A stretch of 64,000 bases of DNA from an uncultured Pelagibacteraceae bacterium (GTDB lineage Bacteria > Pseudomonadota > Alphaproteobacteria > Pelagibacterales > Pelagibacteraceae), in the NCBI GenBank assembly GCA_902579215.1, contig CACHGH010000001.1, positions 1 to 64,000 on the forward strand, in the 5' to 3' direction. A program made the position numbers and the translations under genes. Below the pieces are notes generated by a model. The model saw only the letters and a program-made list of their open reading frames with translations. It had not been told where the DNA came from and did not search any database. The first letter of the stretch is position 1, and each line of letters opens with the position of its first letter. Of this stretch, positions 1-9,859 are shown in pieces.

Positions 1-2328
1 TTAAACCTCGGACTTAATGATAAAACAGTTTTTGCTTTAGCAAAGAAAACTTCAAATATGAGATTTGCTCATGACAGCTATAGAAGGTTTATTCAAATGT
101 ATAGCAATGTTGTAATGGGTATAGAGTCTTATAATTTTGAGGAATTAATTGAAAACTACAAACTAACGAAAGGTGTATTGTTAGATACCGAGCTTGATGA
201 AAATGATTGGATTGGATTAATAAAAGACTTTAAGAGAGTTGTAAAATTAAAAACAGGTAAAGAATTTCCACAAAATGTTTTTGAACAATTGTCAGGAGCT
301 ATATCTGCAGTATTTTTATCATGGGAAAGCAATAGAGCCAAAGTTTATAGAAAGCTGAATCATATTCCAGATAATTGGGGTACTGCAGTAAATGTTCAGT
401 CTATGGTTTTTGGTAATATGGGTAATGACTGTGCTACTGGAGTAGTTTTTACAAGAAATCCATCTGACGGTAAGAAAGAAATTTATGGAGAGTATTTAAT
501 CAACGCCCAGGGTGAAGATGTAGTTGCAGGAACTAGAACCCCTCAATATATAACTAAAAAAGCTAGACTTGAGTCAGGAGCAAAGCAAAAATCTATGGAG
601 GAAGCTATGTTAAAATCCTTTACTCAATTAAAAAAAAATTTAAATATTTTAGAGAAACATTACAAAGACATGCAAGATGTTGAGTTTACCATAGAAAATA
701 ATAAACTTTGGATGCTTCAAACTAGATCTGGAAAAAGAACTGCAAAATCCTCAGTGAAAATAGCTGTAGATATGGTGAATGAAAAATTAATTTCAAAAAA
801 GGAGGCAGTTTTAAGAGTTGATCCAAATTCTCTTGATACTTTGCTTCACCCTACCTTAGATGAAAAAAGTGAAATAAAAGTAATTGCAAAAGGACTTCCC
901 GCTTCACCAGGTGCAGCTAGTGGAAAAGCAGTTTTTACGTCTGAAGAAGCAGAAAGACTTAATTCAATGATGCAAGATACAATTTTAGTTAGAATAGAAA
1001 CGTCCCCAGAAGATATCCACGGCATGCACGCCGCTAAAGGAATTTTAACTTCTAGAGGTGGAATGACAAGTCATGCAGCAGTTGTTGCTAGAGGAATGGG
1101 AAGACCATGTGTTTCAGGATCAAGTGAAATTGAAATAAATTACAAAGAAAAATGTTTTAAAACACAAGGAGCAGAAATTAAAGAGGGAGATATAATCACT
1201 ATTGATGGGTCCACAGGCAGGATAATATTAGGAGAGGTTCCAACTGTTAAACCTGAAATATCAGGAAATTTTTCAAAGTTAATGAGTTGGGCTGACAAGT
1301 TTAGAAAATTAAAGATTAGAACTAATTCTGAAACTCCATTAGATACTAAAATTGCAAGAGAATTTGGTGCTGAAGGAATAGGTTTATGCAGAACAGAGCA
1401 CATGTTCTTCGATGAAGAAAGAATTTTATCGGTTAGAGAAATGATCCTATCTAAAACCAAGGAAGATCGACATAAAGCTTTATCAAAGCTTTTACCCCAC
1501 CAGAAAAATGATTTTATAGAAATTTTTAAAATAATGAACGGTTTACCAGTAACTGTAAGATTACTCGATCCTCCTTTGCATGAATTTTTACCAAAAAATG
1601 AAAATGAAATTAATGATGTTTCAGAGTCATTGAAATTATCTGTAAAAGAAATCGAATCTAGAATAAGTGAATTACACGAACATAACCCAATGCTTGGACA
1701 CAGGGGCTGTAGATTGGGAATTTCTTTTCCTGAAATTTATGAAATGCAGTGTAGAGCAATATTTGAAGCACTAATAGAATGTAAAAATAAAAAAATTAAA
1801 TCTATTTTGCCTGAAATAATGATTCCATTAGTTTCGACTGAATCCGAAATAAGAATTATGAAAAATTTAGTAATAAATACTGCAAGAAAAGTCCAAGAAC
1901 AAAATAAAGTAAAAATTAATTTTTTAGTTGGTACAATGATAGAGCTACCAAGAGCCGCATTAAAAGCAAAAGAGATAGCTAAACATGCTGAATTTTTTAG
2001 CTTTGGAACAAACGATCTAACCCAAACAACCTTTGGAATTAGTAGAGATGATAGTGGAAAATTTTTAAATGATTATATTGAAAATAAAATTTTCGATATT
2101 GATCCTTTTATTTCTATTGATGAAGGTGTAGGAGACTTAATTGAAATTGCAACAATCAACGGGAAAAAACAAAATAAAAAAATTAAACTGGGAATATGCG
2201 GTGAACATGGGGGAGACCCAAAAAGTATTAACTTTTGTTCTACAATAGGGTTGGATTATGTTTCTTGTTCTCCATACAGAGTTCCAGTTGCTAGGCTAGC
2301 AGCAGCCCAGGCACAATTAAAAAAATAA
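1..2328 (+). CDS. ppdK: Pyruvate, phosphate dikinase (5' truncated by window edge)
   Basis: Frame stays open to base 1 (LNLGLNDKTVFALAKKTSNMRFAHDSYRRF...). Contains the PEP-utilizer His motif GGMTSHAAVVARGMGRPCVSG and C-terminal PEP-binding FGTNDLTQTTFG...CGEHGGDP. Confidence 0.95.
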   Translation, partial: LNLGLNDKTVFALAKKTSNMRFAHDSYRRFIQMYSNVVMGIESYNFEELIENYKLTKGVLLDTELDENDWIGLIKDFKRVVKLKTGKEFPQNVFEQLSGAISAVFLSWESNRAKVYRKLNHIPDNWGTAVNVQSMVFGNMGNDCATGVVFTRNPSDGKKEIYGEYLINAQGEDVVAGTRTPQYITKKARLESGAKQKSMEEAMLKSFTQLKKNLNILEKHYKDMQDVEFTIENNKLWMLQTRSGKRTAKSSVKIAVDMVNEKLISKKEAVLRVDPNSLDTLLHPTLDEKSEIKVIAKGLPASPGAASGKAVFTSEEAERLNSMMQDTILVRIETSPEDIHGMHAAKGILTSRGGMTSHAAVVARGMGRPCVSGSSEIEINYKEKCFKTQGAEIKEGDIITIDGSTGRIILGEVPTVKPEISGNFSKLMSWADKFRKLKIRTNSETPLDTKIAREFGAEGIGLCRTEHMFFDEERILSVREMILSKTKEDRHKALSKLLPHQKNDFIEIFKIMNGLPVTVRLLDPPLHEFLPKNENEINDVSESLKLSVKEIESRISELHEHNPMLGHRGCRLGISFPEIYEMQCRAIFEALIECKNKKIKSILPEIMIPLVSTESEIRIMKNLVINTARKVQEQNKVKINFLVGTMIELPRAALKAKEIAKHAEFFSFGTNDLTQTTFGISRDDSGKFLNDYIENKIFDIDPFISIDEGVGDLIEIATINGKKQNKKIKLGICGEHGGDPKSINFCSTIGLDYVSCSPYRVPVARLAAAQAQLKK

Positions 2329-2329
2329 A

Positions 2330-3166
2330 TTATAGACTAAGCTTAAAATCTAATGCTGGAGCACTGTGGGTAATTGCACCAACAGAAATTCTATCAACAC
2401 CTGTTCCAGCTATTTTTTTTATATTTTTTAGATTAATGCCACCCGATGCTTCAGTTTCATAAAATTTTTTGGCAAGATTGACTCCTCTTTTTAGAGTTTT
2501 TGGGTTCATATTATCAAATAATATTCTATCAAATTTTAAACCGATAATTTTTTTTAATTGATTTAAGTTATCCACTTCTACAGTAATTTTTTTTCTATTT
2601 TTATTTTTTATAGTTTTTTTAATAAAATTTACAAAATCACCGGTCGCTCCCATATGATTATCTTTGATTAAATATTCATCACTTAAATTAAATCTATGAT
2701 TAACTCCTCCACCTATTCTTACAGAATATTTTTGTATAACTCTTAAATTAGGGATAGTTTTTCTAGTACAGCAAATTTTACATTTTTTATTAACTTTGTT
2801 TACAAATTTATTTGTTATTGTTGCTATTCCAGACATATGAGATAGGAAGTTTATAGCAACCCTTTCACCAATTAATATATTTCTTATATTTCCTTCTATT
2901 ATTGCAATAACACTACCTTTTTTAACTAATGATCCTTCTTTTTTTTTAATATTAAATTTTATTTTTTTATCTATTAACTTAAAAGTTTGTTTACTAAGTT
3001 CTAGCCCAGCTACTATTCCATTTTGGTTTGAAATCAATTTTAATTTTTTATTAATGTTATTTTTTAAAAGACTTGAAGTAATATCACCTGATGGTAATAA
3101 ATCTTCATTAAGACTTAGCTTACAAATATCTTTTATAAAATTTTTGCTTAAAATTACTTTTGACAC
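2330..3166 (-). CDS. nadC: Nicotinate-nucleotide pyrophosphorylase (carboxylating)
   Basis: Family motifs FLSHMSGIAT, CCTRKTIPNLR, RIGGGVNHRFNLSDEYLIKDNH, EASGGI, DRISVGAITHSAPALD. Confidence 0.93.
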   Translation of the reverse strand: MSKVILSKNFIKDICKLSLNEDLLPSGDITSSLLKNNINKKLKLISNQNGIVAGLELSKQTFKLIDKKIKFNIKKKEGSLVKKGSVIAIIEGNIRNILIGERVAINFLSHMSGIATITNKFVNKVNKKCKICCTRKTIPNLRVIQKYSVRIGGGVNHRFNLSDEYLIKDNHMGATGDFVNFIKKTIKNKNRKKITVEVDNLNQLKKIIGLKFDRILFDNMNPKTLKRGVNLAKKFYETEASGGINLKNIKKIAGTGVDRISVGAITHSAPALDFKLSL

Positions 3167-3171
3167 AGATT

Positions 3172-4161
3172 TTATCTGCCTACTTCTGCCATTCTTTCCA
3201 CTGATTTTCTGGCCTTTTCAATTGTCTCTTTATTCATTAGAATTTCATTAGTTTCGTTTTCAAGACATTCTAAAATCTTAGGGAGGGTAATTCTTTTCAT
3301 GTGAGGGCATAAGTTACATGGTCTTATAAATTTAACATTTGGGTTATCTACCTGAACATTGTCACTCATTGAACATTCTGTTACCATCATGACTTGTTCT
3401 GGTTGATGATCTTTTACATATTTAATCATACCACTTGTAGAACCAGTAAAATCACTAGCTTTAATAACATCAGGTGGACACTCAGGATGAGCTATTACTT
3501 TTATTCCTGGATTATTTTTTCTTATTTCATTTATTTCTTTATCATTGAATTTTTCATGTACCTCACAAGTTCCTTTCCAAGATATAATTTCAACATTAGT
3601 TTGAGAGGCTACATACTTTGCTAGATAATCATCTGGCAAGAAAATTACTTTATTTACCCCAAGTGAATTTACAATTTTAACAGCATTTGCTGAAGTACAA
3701 CATATATCAGTTTCTGCTTTTACATCTGCAGATGTATTAACATATGACACAACAGGAACTCCAGGATATTTCTTTTTCAAATTTTTCACATCTTGCCCTG
3801 TTATTGAAGATGACAACGAACATCCAGCTTTCATATCAGGCAGCAAAACTTTTTTTTCTGGACTCATTAATTTTGCAGTTTCAGCCATAAAATGGACTCC
3901 ACACATTACAATAATATCTGCTTTTGTCTTTGCGGCCTCAACAGCTAAGGCGAGCGAGTCTGCAGAAAAATCTGAAACCCCATGATAAATCTCTGGTGTT
4001 TGGTAGTTGTGAGCTAATATGACTGCATTCTTTTCTTTTTTTAATTTATTAATTTTGTAAATGTACGGTGCATGGCTGGACCATTCAATCTCTGGAACGG
4101 CTCTAGAGATTTTTTTGTAAATAGGTTCAGTTGCTTTTCTTATTTCTGCAGTAAATTCCAT
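3172..4161 (-). CDS. nadA: Quinolinate synthase NadA
   Basis: NadA motifs AVILAHNYQTPEI, MCGVHFMAETAKLM, PDMKAGCSL, AHPECPPDV, GSTSGMIKYV, CNLCPHMKRITL. Confidence 0.95.
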   Translation of the reverse strand: MEFTAEIRKATEPIYKKISRAVPEIEWSSHAPYIYKINKLKKEKNAVILAHNYQTPEIYHGVSDFSADSLALAVEAAKTKADIIVMCGVHFMAETAKLMSPEKKVLLPDMKAGCSLSSSITGQDVKNLKKKYPGVPVVSYVNTSADVKAETDICCTSANAVKIVNSLGVNKVIFLPDDYLAKYVASQTNVEIISWKGTCEVHEKFNDKEINEIRKNNPGIKVIAHPECPPDVIKASDFTGSTSGMIKYVKDHQPEQVMMVTECSMSDNVQVDNPNVKFIRPCNLCPHMKRITLPKILECLENETNEILMNKETIEKARKSVERMAEVGR

Positions 4162-4216
4162 ATGGTAAATCTATCAACTTGAAACATAAATGTCATTCAA
4201 TTATTCTGACGCATAG

Positions 4217-4303
4217 GCGGCCATGCTGAAACTGGTAGACAGGCTTGGTTGAGGGCCAAGTGAGGGTTTCCTCATGAGAGTTCGAGTCTCTCTGGCCGCA
4301 CCA
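4217..4303 (+). tRNA. tRNA-Leu, anticodon GAG, encoded CCA
   Basis: Acceptor stem GCGGCCA/TGGCCGC, anticodon stem-loop CTTGG-TTGAGGG-CCAAG, long variable arm, T-loop TTCGAGTC, terminal ACCA. Confidence 0.95.
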
Positions 4304-4328
4304 AGAATTTTACTATATAATTATTTTT

Positions 4329-4445
4329 ATGAAAAACTTAATAGATGGAAAATGGAAAAAAATATTATTAATTGTAGTTTTAGTAGTTATTATTGAACTT
4401 TCAGGCCATGGCATTATTGCTTCTCTTTACAGGCTTTTGAGTTAG
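4329..4445 (+). CDS. Small predicted membrane peptide, 38 aa (MKNLIDGKWKKILLIVVLVVIIELSGHGIIASLYRLLS)
   Basis: Intact ATG-to-TAG ORF 26 nt after the tRNA with one hydrophobic segment. Its stop overlaps the stop of the convergent gene. Too short for the supplied ORF track. Confidence 0.5.
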   Translation: MKNLIDGKWKKILLIVVLVVIIELSGHGIIASLYRLLS

Positions 4446-5137
4446 TTTTTATTTTTTTTCATCGAAACAGTTGCTAATAACAGATTTGGATCTATAAAAA
4501 TTTTAGATTCTTTAATCTTTTTAAAAGATTTAAAAGCAAAAATTGCTATGGGTAATTCCGTACATCCTAGTATTATTTTTTTACACTTTTTTTTAATTAA
4601 ATAATTCACTGCTGGACGTATAACTTTTTCAGCATCTTTTACTTTTCCCATTTTAACGTATTTAATTGCTCTGTTAACACTATTTAATTGTAGAGATTTT
4701 GTTGGACTTATTAATTGAAAATGTTTGTTGAAATATTTACTATATACACCAGTTTCTAAAGTTGCCTCAGTACAAAGTATCCCAATTTTAGAGTTTATTT
4801 TACAATTTTTTTTTGTATGCAGATATACTTCCTTTGGCATACTTACTATTGGTATTTTAATTTTTTTTTGCAAATCTTCGTACCAATAATGTGCTGTGTT
4901 GCAAGGAATTACTATAAATTTACATTTATTTTTTTGCAGAAGAAGACAACCTTTAATCAAACTTTTTAAAACATTGTAGTATTTTTTTATATTTTCAGGT
5001 CTTCTGGGAATATTAGATTTATTATATAAAATAAATAAAGGATACTTTTGGTCAGATTTACCACGATTTAAAATAGAAAGTTTGTTACAAAAATCAAGAC
5101 CAGCCTGCGTTCCCATTCCACCTAAAATTCCAATCAT
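4442..5137 (-). CDS. Aspartate/glutamate racemase family protein
   Basis: N-terminal MIGILGGMGTQAG, VIPCNTAHYW and LGCTELPIA catalytic-Cys motifs. Confidence 0.88.
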   Translation of the reverse strand: MIGILGGMGTQAGLDFCNKLSILNRGKSDQKYPLFILYNKSNIPRRPENIKKYYNVLKSLIKGCLLLQKNKCKFIVIPCNTAHYWYEDLQKKIKIPIVSMPKEVYLHTKKNCKINSKIGILCTEATLETGVYSKYFNKHFQLISPTKSLQLNSVNRAIKYVKMGKVKDAEKVIRPAVNYLIKKKCKKIILGCTELPIAIFAFKSFKKIKESKIFIDPNLLLATVSMKKNKN

Positions 5138-5205
5138 AATAGTTTACTTTTATATTTTTTTTCCTAGCATTAAATGTATACACATGTTTAAGTAAAACAA
5201 AGAGT

Positions 5206-6090
5206 TCAAAGCCAACTTGGTTTGATTACTTTAATTTTAGCTTCTTTAATATTAAGTGTAGAATTAAAATCGAATTTTTCTGAGGTAAACTTTATTATAG
5301 CAAAAGGATAATTTTCACTTATTAAAACCTTTCCAATCTCTAAATTTTCATTAAATATTATATCACCTTCTTTTACTTTTCCCTCAATTACCCTTATTGG
5401 AAATAATCTTTTAGTTAGTTTATTTCTTAATTTTATTCTAGCAGTGTTTTCTTGTCCTACATAACAGCCCTTATGAAAATCTATGCCATTAAGTTCTTCA
5501 AAATTACATTCTATACCAAATATTTTATCCACAAGTTTATTTGTATTTTTTTGTACAATACCTAATTCATAACTTAACTTATAATATTCTTCTTGATTTA
5601 AAGGTTTAATATTAAGTTTTTTTAAAGATAAATAAAATTTTTCAAGATTTATTATTAATCTTGCTCCTAATTTTTTATTTCTAGGATCTAGTAAAATAGG
5701 ATCTTCTCTAAATTTAAAAGTAAAACCTAACTTATCTTGTGAGTCATTCATAGAAATGAATTTTTCATAACTAAGAGCAACTACTACAAATTCATTGCTA
5801 AGATTTAATATTTTAAGCTTTGAACCTAATTTATACAAAGAAAGTTTTTTATACAGTTCATCAATCTGAGCTTTTTCACAATCAATTAAATATCCCTTTT
5901 TGTGTTTAATAATAATAAAATCAAATAAAAACTTTCCTTGAGGGCTAAGCAATGAGGCAAAACAAGAGTTATTTTCGGTAACTTTTTCAATATCATTAGT
6001 TATGATATTTTGTAAAAAATCTTTTGCATCTTGTCCTTCAACAAACAAGATTCCACGATCCTCTAAAATACAAGCGCTATCAATTTTCAT
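5206..6090 (-). CDS. ygfZ: YgfZ/GcvT-domain folate-binding protein (Fe-S cluster repair)
   Basis: KGCYVGQENTARIKLRNKL matches the YgfZ signature KGCYxGQE; N-terminal GcvT-like fold (VEGQDAKDFLQNIITND). Confidence 0.9.
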   Translation of the reverse strand: MKIDSACILEDRGILFVEGQDAKDFLQNIITNDIEKVTENNSCFASLLSPQGKFLFDFIIIKHKKGYLIDCEKAQIDELYKKLSLYKLGSKLKILNLSNEFVVVALSYEKFISMNDSQDKLGFTFKFREDPILLDPRNKKLGARLIINLEKFYLSLKKLNIKPLNQEEYYKLSYELGIVQKNTNKLVDKIFGIECNFEELNGIDFHKGCYVGQENTARIKLRNKLTKRLFPIRVIEGKVKEGDIIFNENLEIGKVLISENYPFAIIKFTSEKFDFNSTLNIKEAKIKVIKPSWL

Positions 6091-6133
6091 ATTTGATTAC
6101 TAATCATTTATAATATAATTACTTTTATTAAAA

Positions 6134-7444
6134 ATGTTAGACCTTATAATTAAAAATGGTTCCTGCTTTATTGATGGAAAACTTCAAAAAAAGGACATTG
6201 GTATTAGCAAGGGAAAAATATCACATATTGAGGATACAATTAAGGATACCGCAAAAGATACTTTGAAAGCGGATCAATTAACCATACTTCCTGGCTGTAT
6301 GGATACCCAGGTTCATTTTAGAGAACCAGGCTCTACAGATACAGAAGATTTAAATAGTGGAAGTAAAGCTGCAGTAGCAGGGGGAATAACCGGTGTATTT
6401 GAAATGCCAAACACTAATCCGCCAACTGCAAATGAAAAAGAGTTTCAAAAAAAATTAGATTTAGCAAAAGATAGAATGTTTTGTAATTATGCTTTCTATT
6501 TTGGCGCAACTCCAACTAATCAGGCTGAGTTATCAAAACTAAAAAATTTAGAAGGTTGTTGTGGGGTAAAACTATTTGCAGGATCATCAACTGGTAATTT
6601 ACTTGTTCACAAAGAAGAAGATATAGAAAAAGTATTTGAACATACTTCAAAAGTAGTTTCTGTACATTCTGAAGATGAGGATATTCTTAATAAAAGAAAA
6701 AAATTAAGAGAAAAAGGAAATGTTCTTACTCATCAAGTTTGGAGAAATGAAGAAACTGCAATGTCTTCAACGAGAAGAATAGTTAAAATTGCAAAACGTT
6801 TAAATAAAAAAGCACATATACTCCATGTAACAACCAAAGAAGAAGTAGATTTTTTATCTCAGCATAAAGGAAATATTACTTTTGAAATTACTCCTCAGCA
6901 TTTAACTTTGTACTCACCAGATTGTTATCAAAAACTTGGTACTTATGCACAAATGAATCCACCCATAAGGGATAAATCTCATTACGATCGATTATGGTAT
7001 GCTGTTAGAAATAATTATAATGACACTATTGGTTCAGATCATGCTCCACACTTAAAAATAAATAAAGATAAAGAATACCCAAACTCTCCTTCAGGTATGC
7101 CAGGCGTGCAAACATTACTTCCAGTTATGCTTAACCATATTAATGATGGAAAATTAAAATTAGATCAATTAGTAAAATTTTTATGCGAGAACCCAGTCAA
7201 AATTTTTGGAATTAAAAACAAAGGATACATTAAAAAAGATTTTGATGCTGATTTTACTATAATTGATTTAAATAAAAAAATTGAAATAAAAAATGAGAAT
7301 ATTGAAAGCAAATGTAAATGGTCACCATTTAATGGATATATTTTTAAAGGAACTCCTATAGCTACAATAATTAACGGTGAAATTAAAATGAAGGATGGTA
7401 AAATTTTAGGAAATCCTACAGGCAAACCTATAATGTTTACATAA
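6134..7444 (+). CDS. pyrC: Dihydroorotase (class I, amidohydrolase)
   Basis: Motifs DTQVHFREPGSTDTEDL, GGITGVFEMPNTNPPT, IGSDHAPH, SPSGMPGVQTLLPVML. Confidence 0.92.
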   Translation: MLDLIIKNGSCFIDGKLQKKDIGISKGKISHIEDTIKDTAKDTLKADQLTILPGCMDTQVHFREPGSTDTEDLNSGSKAAVAGGITGVFEMPNTNPPTANEKEFQKKLDLAKDRMFCNYAFYFGATPTNQAELSKLKNLEGCCGVKLFAGSSTGNLLVHKEEDIEKVFEHTSKVVSVHSEDEDILNKRKKLREKGNVLTHQVWRNEETAMSSTRRIVKIAKRLNKKAHILHVTTKEEVDFLSQHKGNITFEITPQHLTLYSPDCYQKLGTYAQMNPPIRDKSHYDRLWYAVRNNYNDTIGSDHAPHLKINKDKEYPNSPSGMPGVQTLLPVMLNHINDGKLKLDQLVKFLCENPVKIFGIKNKGYIKKDFDADFTIIDLNKKIEIKNENIESKCKWSPFNGYIFKGTPIATIINGEIKMKDGKILGNPTGKPIMFT

Positions 7445-7769
7445 GCTTAGAAGTAAATGTGTTAACCAGAATAACACCTGTTACAATTAAAAATAATCCA
7501 AAAATCGCTTGCCAGCTTAATGTTTGCTTAAAGAAAATATATCCTAAAATTGCAATTGTAAAAATTCCAAGTCCACTCCATGTAGCATAAACAATTGCAA
7601 TGGGAAGTTTATCAACAACAAAAGTAAGAAGATAAAATGCAGATAAATAACAAACAGCAAGCACAGAGGTTGGTAAAAGTTTTGTGAAATTTTGTGTAAC
7701 AGGCAGCAACATTGTGCCAGCTACCTCGCAAAAAATTGCACCTACTAAAAAAAAATAAGTCTTAATCAT
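7437..7769 (-). CDS. Small multidrug resistance (SMR/EmrE-like) transporter
   Basis: 110 aa, four TM segments, AIVYATWSGLGI and GVILVN SMR motifs. Confidence 0.88.
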   Translation of the reverse strand: MIKTYFFLVGAIFCEVAGTMLLPVTQNFTKLLPTSVLAVCYLSAFYLLTFVVDKLPIAIVYATWSGLGIFTIAILGYIFFKQTLSWQAIFGLFLIVTGVILVNTFTSKLM

Positions 7770-9664
7770 TATTTAAGAATATTATTTTTAATTAAATCTT
7801 CTTTAATTTCAGTTAAAATCGCTGGATCATCAATAGTTGCAGGCATTTTATACTCCTCTTTATCTGCTATTTTTCTCACAGTACCTCTAAGTATCTTTCC
7901 TGATCTCGTTTTTGGAAGTCTTTTAACTACAATCGCAGTTTTAAATGCTGCAACAGGTCCTACTTTATCTCTTACCATTTTTATGCATTCTTTAGATATT
8001 GTTTCATTATCCTTTTTAACACCTGCTTTTAGAGCTATCAAACCTATTGGTAATTGTCCTTTCAATTTGTCCGCAATCCCAATTACTGCACATTCAGCAA
8101 CTGATTGATGTTCTGATAAAACTTCTTCAATTGCACCTGTAGACAATCTATGACCAGCTACATTAATAATGTCATCTGTTCTTGACATAATCCATATATA
8201 ACCATCTTCATCAATATGACCTGCATCATAAGTTTGGTAATATCCATCATAATTTGTCATGTAAGTTTTTTTATATCTTTCATCAGCATTCCATAAAGTT
8301 GGAAAAGTTCCAGGTGGCAATGGAAGCTTAACTACGATATCTCCCATTTCATTTGGTTTAGCCAAAGTATTATCTGGTTTGATTACTTTTACATCATATC
8401 CTGGAACTGCTTTACATGCAGATCCATATTTTGTTTTCATCATTTCTATACCAGTACAATTTGAACTTATTGCCCAACTAGTTTCAGTTTGCCACCAGTG
8501 ATCAATTACTGGAACTTTTAAAAGAGACTCTGCCCATTTAATTGTATCAGGATCAGCTCGTTCACCAGCTAAAAATAAACTTTCAAATGAACTTAAATCG
8601 TATTTAGAAAAGAATTTACCTTCCGGATCTTCTTTTTTTATTGCTCTAAAAGCAGTTGGTGCAGTAAACAAAGATTTCACTTTATAATCAGAAATTATTC
8701 TCCAAAATGCTCCTGCGTCAGGAGTCCCTACAGGTTTTCCTTCAAATAAAATAGTAGTACATCCTTTAAAGAGTGGAGCATAAACAATATAAGAATGTCC
8801 TACAATCCAACCAATATCACTAGCAGACCACCAAATATCATTTTGATCTACGTTATATATATTTTTCATTGTCCATTTAAGAGCTGCAATGTGTCCTCCT
8901 ATATCTCTCACGATACCTTTAGGCACCCCTGTAGTTCCAGAGGTATACAGTATGTAGGCAAATTCATTTGATTTCATTTCTACACAGTCAACATTGTTTG
9001 CTTTTGATAAAGCTTCTTCCCAACTTATTTCCAATGGAGTTTTAAGATTAACTTCATTTCCAAACCTTTGAAATAAAATTATTTTTTCAATTTTATGTTT
9101 TGCTAATTTTAAAGCTTCATCAACCAAAGGTTTATAATGAACTGTTCTTCCAGGCTCAAACCCACATGATGCAGTTAGTAAAATTTTTGCTTTACTATCA
9201 TCAATTCTACTTGCAAGTTCATTTGAGGCAAAACCTCCAAATACTACAGAGTGAATTGCTCCAATTCTTGCACAAGCAAGCATACCAATTACTGCTTCTG
9301 GTATCATTGGCATATATATTATAACCCTATCTCCTTTATTTACTCCTTGGTTTTGTAGGGCACCTGCAAATTTTGAAACTTTTTCCCTTAATTGTTTATA
9401 TGTATATTTAGCTTTATTCCCAGTTATGGGACTGTCGTAAATTAGAGCTAACTTATCTCCATTTCCTTCATCAATATGCAGATCTAGTGCATTATAACAA
9501 GTGTTTGTAGTTCCATCTTCATACCATCTATAAAAAGGAGGGTTAGATTTGTTTAAAATTTTTTTAGGTTTTTTGAACCAGAAAATATCTTCAGCAACAT
9601 TGCCCCAAAATTCCTCAGGTTTATTTATTGAATTTGAGTATATTTCAGAAAAGTTTTGATTCAT
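7769..9664 (-). CDS. prpE: Propionyl-CoA/acetyl-CoA synthetase (AMP-forming)
   Basis: AMP-binding motif YILYTSGTTGVPKGIVRD, DHWWQTETSWAI, KTRSGKILRGTVRKIAD; PrpE-like N-terminus. Confidence 0.88.
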   Translation of the reverse strand: MNQNFSEIYSNSINKPEEFWGNVAEDIFWFKKPKKILNKSNPPFYRWYEDGTTNTCYNALDLHIDEGNGDKLALIYDSPITGNKAKYTYKQLREKVSKFAGALQNQGVNKGDRVIIYMPMIPEAVIGMLACARIGAIHSVVFGGFASNELASRIDDSKAKILLTASCGFEPGRTVHYKPLVDEALKLAKHKIEKIILFQRFGNEVNLKTPLEISWEEALSKANNVDCVEMKSNEFAYILYTSGTTGVPKGIVRDIGGHIAALKWTMKNIYNVDQNDIWWSASDIGWIVGHSYIVYAPLFKGCTTILFEGKPVGTPDAGAFWRIISDYKVKSLFTAPTAFRAIKKEDPEGKFFSKYDLSSFESLFLAGERADPDTIKWAESLLKVPVIDHWWQTETSWAISSNCTGIEMMKTKYGSACKAVPGYDVKVIKPDNTLAKPNEMGDIVVKLPLPPGTFPTLWNADERYKKTYMTNYDGYYQTYDAGHIDEDGYIWIMSRTDDIINVAGHRLSTGAIEEVLSEHQSVAECAVIGIADKLKGQLPIGLIALKAGVKKDNETISKECIKMVRDKVGPVAAFKTAIVVKRLPKTRSGKILRGTVRKIADKEEYKMPATIDDPAILTEIKEDLIKNNILK

Positions 9665-9811
9665 TTTTTATATGATTATTTTACAACAGGTTGCATTTAA
9701 TTTAAAAAAACAAGCAAAATCAACATAAATTAGCTATAAAAAAGTCTTCAATTAATTAATTAATTTGTTAATGTGCTTTCAACTTTGAGATGTGACAGTT
9801 TGTTACCTCTC

Positions 9812-9829
9812 TAGTTTAAATTTAAACTA
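9812..9829. promoter_or_regulatory. 18-bp perfect palindrome TAGTTTAAATTTAAACTA upstream of proteorhodopsin
   Basis: Exact inverted repeat ending 30 bp before the ATG at 9860. Confidence 0.4.
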
Positions 9830-9859
9830 AGTAAAAACTAATAAAAAAAGGGAGTTTTT

